Below are positions 62,050-64,000 of a DNA stretch of 64,000 bases, one piece after another. The notes under the pieces were generated by a model. That model was not told the origin of the DNA. It worked only from the letters and a program-made list of their open reading frames with translations, and ran no database searches. The translations under genes were made by a program, and so were the position numbers. The stretch is taken from NCBI GenBank assembly GCA_037443705.1, contig JBBINV010000006.1:1-64000 (forward strand). Direction: 5' to 3'. How positions within the stretch are numbered: position 1 is the first letter of the stretch; each line of letters opens with the position of its first letter. This DNA comes from 2-02-FULL-66-14 sp037443705 (lineage in GTDB: Bacteria > Pseudomonadota > Gammaproteobacteria > Burkholderiales > SG8-39).

Positions 62050-63314
62050 GGGCGCTCGAGCTGAAGGCCGCGACCCGCGCCGCCGGGACCGTGCGCCTGC
62101 CCGGCTCGAAGAGCATCTCCAACCGCGTGCTGCTGCTTGCCGCGCTCGCCGAGGGCACCACGGTCGTGCGCGATCTGCTCGATGCCGACGACACGAAGGT
62201 GATGCTTCAGGCGCTTTCGGGCCTCGGGGTGGTCTTTCGGCAGGATCTCGTCGTGCAAGGCGCCGCGGGAAGCTTCCCGGTCAAGAAAGCCGAGCTGTTC
62301 CTTGGCAATGCAGGCACGGCTTTCCGGCCGCTCACCGCCGTGCTCGCGTTCTGCGGCGGGGAGTACCGGCTCTCGGGCGTGCCGCGCATGCACGAGCGCC
62401 CGATCGGCGACCTGGTGGACGCCCTGCGCGCCGCGGGCGCGAGGATCGAGCATCTGGGGAAGGAGGGCTTTCCTCCGCTTTGGATTCTTCCGGGAAAGGT
62501 GTCTCTCAAGAAGCCGATTTCGGTCCGCGGTGACACGTCGTCCCAGTTTCTGAGCGCGCTTTTGATGGCGCTTCCGCTCGCGGGTGGAGGCACGGTGGAA
62601 GTCCTGGGGGACCTGATTTCCAAGCCGTATGTCGAGATCACGCTCAATCTCATGCGGCGCTTCGGCCTCGAGGTGCGGCGGGAAGGCTGGAGTCGTTTCT
62701 CGGTTCCGTCCGGCCCTTACGTCTCCCCCGGAGAGATCGTCGTGGAGGGTGACGCTTCCTCGGCTTCTTACTTTCTCGCCGCCGGTGCGCTCGGCGGCGG
62801 GCCGGTGCGCGTGGAGGGCGTGGGCCGCGCGAGCATCCAGGGCGACGTGCGCTTCTGCGAGGTGCTCGAGAAAATGGGCGCGAAGGTCGCGATGGGCGAG
62901 AGCTGGATCGAATCGTCTTCGGGCGGCGCCAGGCTGCATGCCTTCGATCTCGATCTCAATCACATCCCGGACGCCGCGATGACCGCAGCCGTGCTCGCGC
63001 TCTTCGCTGACGGGCCGTGCACCGTGCGTAACGTCGCGAGCTGGCGCGTGAAGGAAACCGACCGCATCGCCGCGATGGCGAAGGAACTGCGCAAGCTGGG
63101 GGCCGAAGTCGTCGAATCCCCGGACGCGCTGAAAATCATACCCCCGAAAGTGCTCAACCCGAACGTCGCCATCGACACCTATGACGATCACCGCATGGCG
63201 ATGTGCTTCTCGCTCGTCACGCTCGGCGGCGTGCCGGTGACGATCAATGATCCGGACTGCGTCGCGAAGACGTTCCCGGATTACTTCGCCGAATTCGCTC
63301 GCGTCCTGCGCTAG
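62046..63314 (+). CDS. aroA: 3-phosphoshikimate 1-carboxyvinyltransferase (EPSP synthase)
   Basis: A 422-residue enzyme of the shikimate pathway. LPGSKSISNRVLLLAAL is near the N-terminus, LFLGNAGTAFRPLTAVL holds the class I NAGT loop, then RGDTSSQFLSALL, DASSASYFLAAGAL, RVKETDRIAAMAKEL and YDDHRMAMCFSL. GTG at 62046 overlaps the tyrA stop. In related genomes aroA is followed by cmk and rpsA; here the next gene is on the other strand and overlaps it by 4 bases. Confidence 0.95.
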   Translation: MRALELKAATRAAGTVRLPGSKSISNRVLLLAALAEGTTVVRDLLDADDTKVMLQALSGLGVVFRQDLVVQGAAGSFPVKKAELFLGNAGTAFRPLTAVLAFCGGEYRLSGVPRMHERPIGDLVDALRAAGARIEHLGKEGFPPLWILPGKVSLKKPISVRGDTSSQFLSALLMALPLAGGGTVEVLGDLISKPYVEITLNLMRRFGLEVRREGWSRFSVPSGPYVSPGEIVVEGDASSASYFLAAGALGGGPVRVEGVGRASIQGDVRFCEVLEKMGAKVAMGESWIESSSGGARLHAFDLDLNHIPDAAMTAAVLALFADGPCTVRNVASWRVKETDRIAAMAKELRKLGAEVVESPDALKIIPPKVLNPNVAIDTYDDHRMAMCFSLVTLGGVPVTINDPDCVAKTFPDYFAEFARVLR

Positions 63315-63976
63315 GCAGGTATCGCAAGCGAGCGCGAACGCAGCGCCACGGGCGGCAGGTCACGCACTGCCGCGGCCGCGGCGATCAGGGTAGTCCGATC
63401 CGATCGGGCGAGGCGGGGCAGGTCGCCGTCCTTGAAATAGGTCAGCGCCTTCAGACTTTCCGCCGGCTGCAATGTCCTGCCGAAGAGCAGACGCGCGGCG
63501 GCAAGCGCGCGCGGAAGCGAAACGCCGGCGCGCACCATTGCGGCGACGTCCTGATAGTCCTTCCTTTCCGCGCGCTGCAGGATCACCTTGAGCTTGTGCG
63601 CCATCAGGTCCTCGAGCGACGCTACTTCGGCGACGCCGTCGGTCGTGAGGAGCGGATCCCCGATCCGGCCGAAATGCAGGTTCCCGAAGAAAGAGAGCTT
63701 CACCGGTCCGCGGACGCTTACCACCAGCGTGTCCTTTTGCGCCTGCAGCGTCTGCGCCCTGCTCATCAGCGGAACCGCCTTGCGAATCGACGCCGCGTCG
63801 AGGGGCCGATCATGGAAGAAATCGAAGTCGACCGAGCGCCGGTGCCCGAGGTGCAGCGACACCGCGGTTCCGCCATAGAGGACGAAGCCGAGATCGCGGA
63901 CCGGCCGGAGCGCCGGCCAGAGCCTGCGCTGCGCGGCAGGCAGCTTCTCGAAGCGCGCTGCGAGCGCGGCGATCAC
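63311..63976 (-). CDS. AbiEii-like nucleotidyltransferase (possible type IV toxin)
   Basis: A 221-residue protein with the nucleotidyltransferase pattern FVLYGGTAVSLHLGHRRSVDFDFF, that is GG[TS] followed by a DxD-type metal pair, and later SLEDLMAHKLKVILQRAERKDYQD, typical of AbiEii/DUF6036-type proteins. Such proteins often act as the toxin of abortive-infection AbiE pairs. GTG at 63976 overlaps the stop of another gene (GTGA) that enters from outside the window and would be the antitoxin candidate. The family call is good; toxin activity is inferred. Confidence 0.78.
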   Translation of the reverse strand: MIAALAARFEKLPAAQRRLWPALRPVRDLGFVLYGGTAVSLHLGHRRSVDFDFFHDRPLDAASIRKAVPLMSRAQTLQAQKDTLVVSVRGPVKLSFFGNLHFGRIGDPLLTTDGVAEVASLEDLMAHKLKVILQRAERKDYQDVAAMVRAGVSLPRALAAARLLFGRTLQPAESLKALTYFKDGDLPRLARSDRTTLIAAAAAVRDLPPVALRSRSLAIPA

Positions 63977-64000
63977 GTTCCCGTGCGCCGTGGAAGGGGA
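63973..64000 (-). CDS. C-terminal end of a gene upstream of the AbiEii-like gene (partial)
   Basis: The frame ends PLPRRTGT then TGA, overlapping the GTG start of the nucleotidyltransferase by 4 bases. Only nine codons are visible, so it rests on the coupling pattern alone. It would be the antitoxin gene if this is an AbiE pair. Confidence 0.35.

Overview
The window is a high-GC chromosomal segment from a betaproteobacterium, most likely of the Burkholderiales or a related order. Three things point there: the block gph–ubiG–ompA–gyrA–serC–pheA–hisC–tyrA–aroA, a tmRNA with the tag ANDERFALAA, and many solute transporters of the TRAP and TctCBA types. Genes are tightly packed, usually joined by 4-base ATGA/GTGA/TTGA overlaps. 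No gene-free stretch exceeds about 150 bases once the tmRNA is counted.

Layout. 1-96 is the end of an integron-type integrase. 104-4481 (minus) is a lower CoA pathway: 3-hydroxyacyl-CoA dehydrogenase, thiolase, glutaryl-CoA dehydrogenase and a small NTF2-like protein. 4551-10686 (plus) is a UspA / periplasmic TPR-CHAT / CHASE2-adenylate cyclase / FecR-like signalling operon closed by a terminator. 10751-14265 holds a lone molybdenum hydroxylase large subunit and a D-amino acid dehydrogenase. 14305-16704 is a degenerate EAL protein, phosphate acetyltransferase and a GST. 16721-22990 (minus) is a TRAP transporter operon with a sulfopropanediol-dehydrogenase-like HisD homologue, an SDR and a citrate synthase, facing a LacI-type regulator and a GMC oxidoreductase. 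25459-29837 (minus) is a 2-oxoacid:ferredoxin oxidoreductase operon with two broken frames. 29905-37567 is a BKACE enzyme, an IclR regulator, a biotin carrier plus carboxyltransferase, a TAXI-TRAP transporter, an SDR and a ferredoxin.

37579-46124 is the clearest metabolic system: an IclR regulator divergent from xsc–tctCBA–sauS-like–CoA ligase. This predicts uptake of sulfoacetate, activation to sulfoacetyl-CoA, reduction to sulfoacetaldehyde, and desulfonation by Xsc to acetyl phosphate and sulfite. Pta at 15102 could convert the acetyl phosphate to acetyl-CoA. No sulfite oxidase or exporter is seen.

47364-48708 holds the most striking non-coding feature. A tmRNA gene (minus) is split in its T-loop by a 272-nt group I intron. 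Just past the tmRNA terminator lies an ORF that joins a LAGLIDADG endonuclease fragment to the C-terminal half of a holin-like membrane protein.

48732-63976 is mostly housekeeping: an alcohol dehydrogenase, Gph, UbiG with a 24-bp inverted repeat around its start, two OmpA paralogues flanking an amidohydrolase, GyrA, then serine and aromatic amino-acid biosynthesis. After aroA, where cmk–rpsA normally follow, an AbiEii-like nucleotidyltransferase sits on the other strand.

Two frames, serC and the ferredoxin oxidoreductase gamma subunit, are each broken by one missing G in a G run. Since serC should be needed, sequence or assembly error is a real possibility for both.
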